From: Pseudomonadota bacterium
GTDB taxonomy: Bacteria; Myxococcota; Bradymonadia; UBA4248
Direction of reading: 5' to 3'
Assembly (NCBI GenBank): GCA_017629415.1
Contig: JAGBXG010000262.1
Coordinates: forward strand, 1 to 10,091
Length of the DNA: 10,091 nucleotides
Shown here: positions 1-6,684 of the stretch, in pieces
Numbering within the stretch: the first letter of the stretch is position 1
How the letters are laid out: the number at the start of each line of letters is the position of its first letter
The notes under the pieces: model-generated
Told to the model about the DNA's origin: nothing
The model's database searches: none
What the model saw: the letters and a program-made list of their open reading frames with translations, nothing else
Program-made: the position numbers and the translations under genes

Positions 1-1
1 C

Positions 2-39
2 CCCCTATTGGGTTCACTTATAAAATGGGGCAATTTTTT
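2..39 (+). terminator. Terminator-like hairpin with T tract (weak)
   Basis: CCCC-ATT at 2-9 (with one bulged T) can pair with AATGGGG at 24-30, and CAA plus six T follow at 31-39. This is the shape of a Rho-independent terminator for a gene left of the window. The stem is short and the loop long, so the call is tentative. Confidence 0.25.
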
Positions 40-84
40 GAAAAAAGTGCAGATTTTTCGAAAATTCGCTATTTTTGAAAAAAA
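34..84. other. Three phased T-tract/A-tract palindromes
   Basis: Three short AT palindromes of the form T(4-6)-(C)G-A(4-6) lie at 34-46, 55-64 and 72-84, with centres about 18-20 bp apart. Such phased A/T tracts can bend DNA or bind nucleoid proteins. No gene covers them. The role is unknown. Confidence 0.3.
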
Positions 85-97
85 CTTGAGTTTGCAA

Positions 98-281
98 ACC
101 ATGAGCGAAGCAAATTAACTCTCTCTCCATTTATGGAGAGACCGCGCCGCAGGCGCGTTAGAGAGGTCCAAGTCCCCATCTCCGTTGGAGAGGGGGATTT
201 AGGGGGTGAGGCACCATGAGCGAAGCGAATCATCTCTCTCTCCAGTGGGAGAGACCGCGACAAAGGCGCGATAGTGAGGTC
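98..281. repeat. Paired ~70-bp palindromic intergenic repeat
   Basis: Two imperfect direct copies lie at 98-168 and 213-281. Both begin ACCATGAGCGAAGC and end GAGGTC. Each contains a CTCTCC/GGAGAG hairpin; in copy 1 this is an 8-bp perfect stem at 123-130/133-140. Copy 1 has a second stem CGCGCC-GCA-GGCGCG at 143-157, which is degraded in copy 2. The spacer holds a third hairpin of the same flavour, around CATCTCC-GTT-GGAGAGG (about 174-195). This is a REP/MITE-like extragenic element, not a gene. Apparent reading frames through it are by-products of the repeat. Confidence 0.7.
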
Positions 282-311
282 AGATACCCAAGGGCATCAA
301 ATTTCTCTCCA

Positions 312-340
312 TTAAGGAAACATAAAGTTTTTGTGATACT
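312..340 (+). promoter_or_regulatory. Possible nfo promoter (extended -10)
   Basis: TGT-GATACT at 332-340 resembles an extended -10 element. A poor -35 (TTAAGG, 312-317) lies 17 bp upstream of the hexamer. It sits just after the repeat and would give a leader of about 155 nt before the preferred nfo start. This is a weak match to sigma-70 consensus. Confidence 0.2.
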
Positions 341-352
341 CTACCCCAAGGC

Positions 353-502
353 ATGAGTTTTTTGAAAACCATAAAATTTCTTCTCAGAAAAGAAATATTT
401 TTACGGCGTTTCGGTTGGCTTTTGCAAGCCCATGTCTATTTATCACGGGGTGGGCCGTTTGCCCTGTTCAAATCACTTATGATGTCAGATGAGAAGATGA
501 AT
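353..502 (+). other. Leader of nfo with in-frame upstream extension and hairpin
   Basis: This stretch is open in the nfo frame and would encode 50 mostly basic/hydrophobic residues, unlike any endonuclease IV N-terminus I know. It includes an AT-rich hairpin, ATTTCTT at 376-382 pairing with AAGAAAT at 390-396, and a GGCTT-TTGC-AAGCC stem near 417-430. I read it as a 5' leader rather than coding sequence. A real N-terminal extension cannot be excluded. Confidence 0.4.
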
Positions 503-1339
503 ATGTTAAAAATAGGATGCCACCTTTCCGTTTCTAAAGGTTATGCCGCGATGGTTGAGGATGCCATTTCGATTGGTGCCAATACATTTGCATTTTTTTT
601 GCGCAATCCGCGCGGTGGCAGTGCTAAAGCCCTTGCTCCCAAAGATATGGCCAAATGCAGGGAATTGCTCAAAGCGCACGCGTTTGGACCGCTTGTGGCA
701 CATGCGCCATACACACTTAATCCATGCGCGGCAAAACCTGATCTTCGCGAATTTGCAGTCACAACAATGCTGGACGATTTGAAGCGTTTGGATGAACTTC
801 CGGGCAATTACTATAATTTTCATCCCGGCTCCCATGTCAGTCAAGGCGCAGAACGCGGTATCGAACTGACCGCAGAATTTCTCAAAAGGATTCTGGAAAT
901 GCCATTTCAATCGCGCGTTTTGATTGAAACCATGGCAGGCAAAGGCAGTGAAATTGGCCGCAATTTTGGTGAAGTTGCTGCAATCATGTCCCGCGTGGGC
1001 GACACAAGCCGTATAGGTGTCTGCCTTGACACATGTCATATTTGGGACGGCGGCTACAATATCGTTGAAGATTTAGACGGTGTACTCGATAAATTTGATG
1101 CTGAAATCGGCTTAAACCACCTTTATGCCATTCATCTCAACGATTCGATGAATCCGTTTGAAGCCCATAAAGACCGCCATGCGAAAATTAATGAAGGTCA
1201 TATCGGTTTTGATGCGTTGCTCAAAGTCGTGACACACCCCAAACTCAAACACCTGCCCTTTATTCTGGAAACACCGAATGAACTTCCTGGCTATGCTCAA
1301 GAAATTGCCATGTTCCGGAATGCTGTTGAGCATTGTTGA
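503..1339 (+). CDS. nfo: Endonuclease IV (apurinic/apyrimidinic endonuclease)
   Basis: Type IV endodeoxyribonuclease of base-excision repair. It cleaves 5' of abasic sites and trims blocked 3' ends in the cytoplasm using a trinuclear zinc centre. Counted from Met at 503 it is 278 residues, close to the usual ~280. The AP-endonuclease-2 TIM barrel is complete. The nine expected metal ligands are all visible: H67 (AHAPY), H107 (HPGSH), E142 (IETMAG), D176 and H179 (LDTCHIWD), H211 (HLND), D224 and H226 (KDRH), E256 (LETP). The frame stays open up to an ATG at 353, but that start has no ribosome site and adds 50 residues outside the family. The start at 503 has GAGAAG at 491-496, 6 nt upstream, and begins MLKIGCHLS as expected for the family. 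ATGs at 479, 482 and 497 are alternatives. The gene appears monocistronic, with a terminator immediately downstream. Confidence 0.95.
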   Translation: MLKIGCHLSVSKGYAAMVEDAISIGANTFAFFLRNPRGGSAKALAPKDMAKCRELLKAHAFGPLVAHAPYTLNPCAAKPDLREFAVTTMLDDLKRLDELPGNYYNFHPGSHVSQGAERGIELTAEFLKRILEMPFQSRVLIETMAGKGSEIGRNFGEVAAIMSRVGDTSRIGVCLDTCHIWDGGYNIVEDLDGVLDKFDAEIGLNHLYAIHLNDSMNPFEAHKDRHAKINEGHIGFDALLKVVTHPKLKHLPFILETPNELPGYAQEIAMFRNAVEHC

Positions 1340-1354
1340 TATAAGAATGTCTAG

Positions 1355-1415
1355 AAAGTTCTTATAGGCTTGAGCCCCACAAATACAAATGCTAAGGGGC
1401 GCAAGCTTTTTGGAA
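1355..1415. repeat. Intergenic repeat, copy A
   Basis: Begins AAAGTTCTT and ends TGGAA. It holds a GGCTTGAGCCCC...GGGGCGCAAGC inverted repeat. The same order of elements recurs at 3722-3778 (AAAGTTCTT, GGCTCAGCCCC...GGGGCTGAGCC, TGGAA). The two look like diverged copies of one extragenic palindromic element. Here it also provides the nfo terminator. Confidence 0.5.
1368..1411 (+). terminator. Rho-independent terminator of nfo
   Basis: GCTTGAGCCCC (1368-1378) pairs with GGGGCGCAAGC (1396-1406) with one mismatch across a 17-nt loop, followed directly by five T (1407-1411). It lies 29 bp after the nfo stop. A second stem, ATAAGAA/TTCTTAT (1341-1347/1359-1365), precedes it. There is no T tract for the opposite strand. 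Confidence 0.7.
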
Positions 1416-1468
1416 CTTTTCTATATATCTAAGCAAATATTAAGGTTCCAATATTAGTTTTATATATT

Positions 1469-1744
1469 TTATTGTTTTTTAGGGAACCAGCCTTTTTCGA
1501 CACGTTTTTTTTGTTCAAACAATTCGAGAATACTCCAGAAGAAAGAACAAGCAAGCACCGCGAGTATAGCGGATATCATGATATTTGAGAGGAAGAGGGA
1601 GACGGAAAGTGTGAGGGTTCCAAGGATGGCAAATGCAGGCCAGCATTTTGTTCCAAAATGATATTCTGATTTGATAACAATGGGGTGAAAAATGCCGATA
1701 ATGAAAAAAGATGCCACTGCGATAACGAATCCTTCAAAGTGCAT
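1469..1744 (-). CDS. DUF4491 family small membrane protein
   Basis: This 91-residue protein of unknown function matches DUF4491, as I recall the family, over its whole length. It has a first hydrophobic segment (residues ~6-24) ending in the conserved HPIVIKSEYHFGTKCWP stretch (20-36). Two more hydrophobic segments follow (~37-53 and ~55-72), then a charged C-terminus with WSILELFEQ and KGWFP (70-88). The likely topology is two or three membrane helices with a cytoplasmic basic tail. The ATG at 1744 has an AGGA element about 8 nt upstream. It lies 73 bp after the ygiQ stop in the same direction, with no terminator between, so the two are probably co-transcribed. The start region is duplicated in tandem immediately upstream. 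The biochemical role is unknown. Confidence 0.85.
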   Translation of the reverse strand: MHFEGFVIAVASFFIIGIFHPIVIKSEYHFGTKCWPAFAILGTLTLSVSLFLSNIMISAILAVLACSFFWSILELFEQKKRVEKGWFPKKQ

Positions 1745-1796
1745 AGTAGTGTCCTATTCTATGATAAAAAGTGCATAGTAGTGTTTTATTCTATGA
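1738..1796 (-). repeat. Tandem duplication of the DUF4491 start region
   Basis: Two 27-bp copies, 1738-1764 and 1770-1796, differ at only two positions (CC versus TT at the Shine-Dalgarno site) and repeat with a 32-bp period. On the minus strand the downstream copy carries AGGACACTACTATG, the real start. The upstream copy has AAACACTACTATG and opens a five-codon frame (Met-His-Phe-Leu-Ser) ending in TAG. The mini-frame thus starts with the same Met-His-Phe as the gene but has lost the ribosome site. Confidence 0.8.
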
Positions 1797-1817
1797 CAAT
1801 CTGATAACAAATATATA

Positions 1818-3644
1818 TTATTTTCGATATTTGCGCATTAAGTCTTTGACGAGAGCTTGATTTTCGGGCGCATGGTAACGCAGAATAGCTTTTTGTCGGT
1901 CGCGCTGCGCGCGAGATTTTGCACTTTCGATAGTTTTTTGACCATCGATGGGTAAATAGGGCGTATAACCGGTATAATACATAGTTGTGGCGGCACTCAT
2001 AGGCGTTGGCAAGAAACTTTGCACCTGATCGACAAACATTTTTCTATCTTTTAACCACCGTGCGACATCTAGCATTTCGCGATCGCCGCAACCTGGAAAT
2101 GAAGATATAAAATAGGGAATTATATATTGTTTTTTACCGCAGGAACGCGATGTAGAAATAAAGAGATCGCAAAAATCGTCGAATATTTTAACTTCCGGTT
2201 TCAGCATGAGGGAAAGTACATCGTTATTGACGTGTTCTGGGGCAATTTTGAGGTATCCGCTGGTGTGATATCTGGCCAGTTCCTGAATATACTCAGGAGA
2301 ACGCAAAGCAAGGTCATAGCGAACTCCCGAACCGATGAAAGCATGTTTGACAGGGGGGAGGGCGCGTATTTTGCGGTATAAATCGATGGTTGGCTGGTGA
2401 TCTGTATTCAGATTTTTACAGATTTTGGGCACGAGGCACGAAGGTTTGGTGCATTGACGACAAATATCGGTATTTTTTCCCCCCATACGATACATATTGG
2501 CTGACGGGCCGCCGATATCACTGATGGATGCTTTGCCTTTGGGCTGTTCTTGACAAATCGCGAGTACTTCACGTTCGATGCTTTCCGGGGAACGACTTTG
2601 AATGACACGGCCTTCGTGTGCAGCAATAGAGCAAAATGCACAACCGCCAAAGCATCCGCGCATGATCGTGACAGATGTTTTGATCATGTCATAGGCCGGA
2701 ATGCGTGCATCGCCGTAGCTAGGATGCGGCTTACGGGAGAATGGCAAATCGTAGACAGAATCGAGTTCTTGAGTGGAAAGGGGTTCAGGAATGGGGCCTA
2801 TCCAGAGTTCACGATCGCCATGTTTTTGGACAATGCCGTGGCCTCCCAGACGTGTTTCGAGAATTTGATTACGCGAAGCTTCTGCAACGGCACGTTTATC
2901 GCGCCGCACTTCATCGAATGAAGGCACACGGCGCACGTCGTATTCTCCCCTGCGGTTGCCGTGATTATCTTCGCAAATGCGAAGGTTTTCGGGCAAGGTG
3001 TCGCAAAGCATAGCAATGCCGGGAAGTCCGAGAAAACGATCAAGAGACCATCGGTAAGAAAGGCCATGTGCAATAGTTTCCAAGGCCCATTCACCACTGC
3101 CAAAGCTGAGGATATCGGCACCGGAATCGATAAGAATAGACGGCATGACGGTGTCGCGCCAGTAGTCATAGTGAGCCATACGGCGAAGACTGGCTTCAAT
3201 GCCGCCAATGACAATGGGAATATCCGGGGCAAGCCGACGGCATGTTTTGGCATAAACAGTGACTGCTCTATCGGGACGTGCGCCTGCTTTTCCGCCTGGT
3301 GTATAGGCATCGTCATGCCGGCGGCGCTTTTCAGAGGTATAATGATTGACCAGAGAATCCATATTCCCCGAATTAATGCCCCAAAATAGCTTAGGTATCC
3401 CCAATGCCAGGTAATCCTCATCACATTTGGGTTGCGCAATGACACCAACACGGAAACCTTCGGCGTGAAGAAATCTGCCGACAATACCCGTAGAAAAAGC
3501 TGGATGATCGATATAGGCATCGCCGGAAACAAGAATGATATCGCACTCTTGCCAGCCAAGTTCATCCATTTCCTGACATGTCATCGGAAGAACAGGAGCA
3601 GTACCCAAACGTGCAGCCCAGAATTTTTTATGTGTATGTAACAA
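1818..3644 (-). CDS. ygiQ: YgiQ family radical SAM protein
   Basis: This 608-residue radical S-adenosylmethionine protein belongs to the YgiQ/UPF0313 family, whose reaction is not established. The N-terminal domain contains the hallmark VSGDAYIDHPAF (39-50) and GGIEASLRR (147-155). The radical SAM core has the 4Fe-4S motif CFGGCAFC (C331, C335, C338) after IMRG. A second cysteine cluster, C395-x2-C398-x4-C403-x5-C409, follows, as in relatives. The C-terminal part (~500-608) matches the DUF3362-type tail with QVQSFLPTPMS and YYTGY. E. coli YgiQ is longer, about 740; this is the shorter form. The start is TTG at 3644, supported by a perfect AGGAG 7 nt upstream. Starting at the next Met (3584) would drop the conserved LPMT segment and has no ribosome site. 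DUF4491 lies downstream in the same direction. No convincing promoter was found; the upstream gap is occupied by a GC-rich repeat. Confidence 0.93.
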   Translation of the reverse strand: MLHTHKKFWAARLGTAPVLPMTCQEMDELGWQECDIILVSGDAYIDHPAFSTGIVGRFLHAEGFRVGVIAQPKCDEDYLALGIPKLFWGINSGNMDSLVNHYTSEKRRRHDDAYTPGGKAGARPDRAVTVYAKTCRRLAPDIPIVIGGIEASLRRMAHYDYWRDTVMPSILIDSGADILSFGSGEWALETIAHGLSYRWSLDRFLGLPGIAMLCDTLPENLRICEDNHGNRRGEYDVRRVPSFDEVRRDKRAVAEASRNQILETRLGGHGIVQKHGDRELWIGPIPEPLSTQELDSVYDLPFSRKPHPSYGDARIPAYDMIKTSVTIMRGCFGGCAFCSIAAHEGRVIQSRSPESIEREVLAICQEQPKGKASISDIGGPSANMYRMGGKNTDICRQCTKPSCLVPKICKNLNTDHQPTIDLYRKIRALPPVKHAFIGSGVRYDLALRSPEYIQELARYHTSGYLKIAPEHVNNDVLSLMLKPEVKIFDDFCDLFISTSRSCGKKQYIIPYFISSFPGCGDREMLDVARWLKDRKMFVDQVQSFLPTPMSAATTMYYTGYTPYLPIDGQKTIESAKSRAQRDRQKAILRYHAPENQALVKDLMRKYRK

Positions 3645-3651
3645 AAGAAGA

Positions 3652-3656
3652 CTCCT
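3652..3656 (-). promoter_or_regulatory. Ribosome binding site fixing a TTG start
   Basis: On the minus strand AGGAG lies 7 nt before TTG at 3644, and no ATG is available in frame before residue 21. This supports the non-ATG start of ygiQ. Confidence 0.7.
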
Positions 3657-3680
3657 GAATTCGAGTGTGTTTGAGAGTTT

Positions 3681-3720
3681 TGTGGGGGGATCCGCCCCCG
3701 GGGGTTACCCACGGTGCACG
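3681..3720. repeat. GC-rich palindromic segment next to repeat copy B
   Basis: A G-run/C-run stretch around GGGGGGATCCGCCCCC (about 3684-3699), followed by GGGGG and ACCCAC, can fold in more than one way. For example, GTGGG near 3682 can pair with CCCAC at 3708-3712. It directly abuts repeat copy B and is probably part of the same extragenic element. It lies between the ygiQ start and any upstream promoter. Confidence 0.4.
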
Positions 3721-3721
3721 C

Positions 3722-3778
3722 AAAGTTCTTTTGAGGCTCAGCCCCAACCCCCGCCAAAGGGGCTGAGCCCCTCTGGAA
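3722..3778. repeat. Intergenic repeat, copy B, with perfect 11-bp stem
   Basis: GGCTCAGCCCC (3735-3745) pairs perfectly with GGGGCTGAGCC (3759-3769) over a 13-nt loop. It is flanked by AAAGTTCTT and TGGAA, as in copy A at 1355-1415. No T tract follows on either strand, so this copy is unlikely to be an efficient intrinsic terminator. Confidence 0.6.
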
Positions 3779-3841
3779 TCCAGCAACCCTGTATCCCATT
3801 CCGCAAAGCGCGCATTGTTTAAAACGAAGCTACGGCGCCAT

Positions 3842-3871
3842 AAAAAAAAAGCGCCGCAAGTGCGGCGCTTT
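3842..3871 (-). terminator. Strong terminator of the Cys-rich protein gene
   Basis: AAAGCGCCGCA (3848-3858) and TGCGGCGCTTT (3861-3871) form a perfect 11-bp inverted repeat. Read on the minus strand it is followed by an uninterrupted run of T (complement of the A run 3842-3850). It lies 38 bp after the stop of the gene ending at 3910. Confidence 0.9.
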
Positions 3872-3909
3872 ATACTGAATTTAACGGAACAAAACCATAT
3901 TCTGGCGAT

Positions 3910-6390
3910 TTACGGCAAAATGCAGGCTCCGTCTTTACATTTCATACCGGCTGACGCACAGTCCGCGATTTCTTTGGGGGCATTGCTGAGGCACATGACG
4001 ACTTTATCTCCAGCGCATGAAGTCTCAAGCTCGTTACACACTTTGATTTCACAAGAGTATTCTGAACCCTCTGCTTTGCAACGGCTGTTGGCATCACAAG
4101 GTTTATCGGTGATATATTTGTAGGAACCGCCTTCACGTTTGCATACTTCAATCGTTTGACCGTCGGCAGAACAACGTTTCTGATTAGCCGTAAGAATACT
4201 ACAGCTGGTATCTTCAGCGTTTTTACATTCGGCCTGAGTATAGCTGATGCTTCCAAAATTCACGGGCGTTTCTTGGCAAACTTTGGTGCCGCAATTTTCT
4301 TTGACAATGAAATTGCCATCGGCACATTCCATAACACTGTTGTTATAACACATGGTTTCGGCAATCGATGAGCCCATGATATTGATATTTGTGCAAACGG
4401 CATTGACGCAAACACCGCCGAGGGTATCGTTGCAAGTCATATCACCGGTACAGGCATCGGCTGAAACCCATTCACCGCTTGAACATTTCTGACGTTCCTG
4501 ATTACCATTCAGGATATTGCCGGTGCATTTATAGGCACCTTCATTGCAAATACAGGCTGATTTAGCAGCATCGCAAGTATCGGTTTCAGGGCAAAGTTTA
4601 TCTTCTTGCCAGGCACCATTGGTACATTTCTGGAGAGATTGACCATCACAACGCCATGCATTGGATTCGCATGCACAGATGTATGTGCCATTACGTTCGG
4701 CACATTTATTGGCACCGCCGCAATCCATGTTGTTTTCCCATGCATTGTAGGCATTCACGAGATTGTATGTTTTTCTTGTACATTCCATGATGTTGGCTTT
4801 ATTGGCATCACATTTCAAGTCACCATCATTTAATTTGATATCGCCGACATATTGTGCAGCTTTTTCACATTTGCATCCCAATGTACCTTCACCGGCATTG
4901 CATTGGTCTTTGCTGCCGCAGTTGGTAACCGTTTTCCATTTATTGTTTTCACAAATCTGGAAGTCACCGTTATCAAGGCATTGTGCGGCATTGCCCGAAC
5001 ATTCATGGCATTTTCCAGTTTCTGCGCTGCATCCATAGGTACATGCCGTAACTGTTGTATCCCATGAACCATCCGCTTTGCATGCCACAAAACCACTGCG
5101 GTCACTGTTGCACGAAGTCGTGCCTTGTGTGCAGACACATTTGCCATCTGAGCAAGTTTCTTGAGCCGAACAACCATCGAGAAGATTATCTGACCAGGCC
5201 CCCAAACGGCATGTTTGGAGTTTGCCATCCACAGAGCAACGTTTGGAATCATTGGTGCATTCAGCGACACATTTCACAGGTGTAATATCGCCGTCACAAA
5301 CCGGAGTTTCGGCTGCACAGGATTTTTCTTCTGTGCCCCAGTTGCCGTCATCGCCGCATTCTACATATTTATCGACGCTTCCGGGTAAATGTAAGGCTGT
5401 GGTGCATTGAATCTGACCTTTCTGACAAGCAGCTTTGGTCACGCAAAGACCTGTGGTTTGATTGCATTCTTCTTTTTCGTCACAGGTTTTGACATTCCAA
5501 GTGCCATTCACACAAGACTTGGAATGCGTACCATCCACACAGGAAGGTGCGGAACCATCAATGCAAATATTGGCATCCGGTGCCGCATCGACACATTTTG
5601 CACCGCTCCCATCATCGCTGCATACCTTGTTCTCCCCACAAGATTCGGCTTCCCCTAATACGCCGTCCTTACAATTTTTAATGTTGCTGCCATCACATTC
5701 CGCTTTGCATTCCGGTGTATCGGCTTTCGCTTCACATTTGTCCTTGTTACAAACCGGAGTTTCGGCTGCACATGCCGTTGTGGTTTCGGACCATTTGCCC
5801 TCTACGCAGGTTTTGAAGTTACTGCCATCTGTACATTGAATTTTTTCATTTTCACATTCTGCAGCTTCAGCTTCAGGAACACATTCTTTTGTCTGTGCAT
5901 CACACTTTAAACCTTCATCACAAGCCTTGACTGCTCCCCAAACACCATCAACTGTACATGTCTGAGTTCCGCTTCCATCCTCCGAACACTTCACTTCCCC
6001 AGGTTCACAATCTTTAGGCTCTGTACTCGCTTTAATCGTACAGGCATTGACAAGACATTCTTCATTATCTGCGCATTTCTGCGGAATAAGTTGGCCGTTT
6101 TCGCATTTGTTTAATGTCACCTTGTCATCCGCACAGACAGTGACGGCACATTCGGCACCTGTGGGAATGGTACATTTGCCATTGTCACAGGTCTCAGGAC
6201 AAATCACTGTTTCCCATTTCGTAATGGCGCAAACTTTCATATTGTTGCCATCACAAACAGAAGGCTCTTTGGCAGGATCACAGGCTACAATTTCTTCAAA
6301 AACACCCTGAATACTTTCATCGCTGCATGCAAAATTGAAAACTGAAAAGCTCAAGCAAGCAACTAGCAGGGCTGATTTACGAATAGACAT
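3910..6390 (-). CDS. Secreted cysteine-rich repeat protein, putative lipoprotein
   Basis: This is an 826-residue exported protein of unknown function. The start is ATG at 6390, with AAGGAG 7 nt upstream (6398-6403); the open frame to 6420 adds ten residues but lacks such a site. Residues 1-21 form a signal sequence (MSIRK, then a hydrophobic core) ending FNFA-C22-S-D. Cys22 could be lipidated, but the lipobox is atypical because Asn, not Leu, is at -3. From C37 to C823 I count sixteen consecutive modules averaging ~49 residues, each with six cysteines. The pattern is C-x(3-18)-C-x(7-15)-C-x(8-18)-C-x(3-6)-C-x(4-16)-C. Eleven modules have a Trp between Cys3 and Cys4, usually as G-x-W. Little lies outside the modules. 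The cysteine spacing implies an extracytoplasmic, disulfide-stabilised rod or adhesin-like surface protein; that role is inference. It is monocistronic, with its own promoter and terminator. Confidence 0.85.
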   Translation of the reverse strand: MSIRKSALLVACLSFSVFNFACSDESIQGVFEEIVACDPAKEPSVCDGNNMKVCAITKWETVICPETCDNGKCTIPTGAECAVTVCADDKVTLNKCENGQLIPQKCADNEECLVNACTIKASTEPKDCEPGEVKCSEDGSGTQTCTVDGVWGAVKACDEGLKCDAQTKECVPEAEAAECENEKIQCTDGSNFKTCVEGKWSETTTACAAETPVCNKDKCEAKADTPECKAECDGSNIKNCKDGVLGEAESCGENKVCSDDGSGAKCVDAAPDANICIDGSAPSCVDGTHSKSCVNGTWNVKTCDEKEECNQTTGLCVTKAACQKGQIQCTTALHLPGSVDKYVECGDDGNWGTEEKSCAAETPVCDGDITPVKCVAECTNDSKRCSVDGKLQTCRLGAWSDNLLDGCSAQETCSDGKCVCTQGTTSCNSDRSGFVACKADGSWDTTVTACTYGCSAETGKCHECSGNAAQCLDNGDFQICENNKWKTVTNCGSKDQCNAGEGTLGCKCEKAAQYVGDIKLNDGDLKCDANKANIMECTRKTYNLVNAYNAWENNMDCGGANKCAERNGTYICACESNAWRCDGQSLQKCTNGAWQEDKLCPETDTCDAAKSACICNEGAYKCTGNILNGNQERQKCSSGEWVSADACTGDMTCNDTLGGVCVNAVCTNINIMGSSIAETMCYNNSVMECADGNFIVKENCGTKVCQETPVNFGSISYTQAECKNAEDTSCSILTANQKRCSADGQTIEVCKREGGSYKYITDKPCDANSRCKAEGSEYSCEIKVCNELETSCAGDKVVMCLSNAPKEIADCASAGMKCKDGACILP
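5296..5319 (-). repeat. 24-bp exact repeat inside the Cys-rich gene, copy 1
   Basis: This 24-bp stretch is identical to 5749-5772. It encodes the C-A-A-E-T-P-V-C junction of module 7, and the other copy encodes the same stretch in module 4. Such identity within otherwise diverged modules suggests a recent duplication or gene conversion between modules. Confidence 0.7.
5749..5772 (-). repeat. 24-bp exact repeat inside the Cys-rich gene, copy 2
   Basis: Partner of 5296-5319. It encodes the C-A-A-E-T-P-V-C segment of module 4, three modules (~450 bp) away from its twin. Confidence 0.7.
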
Positions 6391-6423
6391 AATGATTCTC
6401 CTTATTGAAGGTATACCCATAAC

Positions 6424-6469
6424 GAGAGTAACACTCTCATCTGCTCACTTTAGATGCACAAAATGCATC
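6424..6469 (-). promoter_or_regulatory. Two hairpins in the 5' leader of the Cys-rich gene
   Basis: GAGAGT-AAC-ACTCTC (6424-6438) and GATGCA-CAAAA-TGCATC (6453-6469) are perfect 6-bp inverted repeats between the putative transcription start (~6480) and the ribosome site. They could be operators for a regulator or RNA structures. I do not recognise a specific factor. Confidence 0.4.
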
Positions 6470-6486
6470 CTAGTTTCACCATTTGT

Positions 6487-6515
6487 TTTATACAAACTAA
6501 AACTTTTACTTACAA
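6487..6515 (-). promoter_or_regulatory. Sigma-70-like promoter of the Cys-rich gene
   Basis: On the minus strand TTGTAA (6515-6510) and TATAAA (6492-6487) are separated by exactly 17 bp. That is four of six and five of six matches to consensus. Transcription would start near 6480, giving a ~90-nt leader before ATG 6390. Confidence 0.55.
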
Positions 6516-6684
6516 ACAGAAATAAATTTATCAGTTCAACTTTCAACTATATAATGCTGTGATGCACAAAGAGATTGGGAAACACAAACCAGAAAAGCAC
6601 CTTTGCCCCAAAGCTGCCTCCAAACACTTCAAGAAAAGCTGCATCATGGATCTACATCTATGGGAAAACGCAAAGTTTTGTAGC

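Noticed and set aside
69..263. Open frame on the minus strand upstream of nfo
   Set aside because: It runs through the palindromic repeat element, has low-complexity Ser/Leu/Arg composition and resembles no family; a by-product of the repeat.
98..281. CRISPR-like repeat pair
   Set aside because: Only two unequal ~70-bp copies with internal hairpins and a 44-bp spacer that is itself related; there is no array periodicity and no cas gene.
506..1039. Long antisense frame inside nfo (177 codons)
   Set aside because: It lies wholly opposite a well-conserved gene and shows no family motif; it is a shadow of the codon usage of nfo.
6340..6390. Lipobox at Cys12 (L-V-A-C) of the Cys-rich protein
   Set aside because: The motif itself is ideal, but the signal peptide would be only 11 residues, too short; Cys22 with a poorer lipobox, or simple signal peptidase I cleavage, is more plausible.
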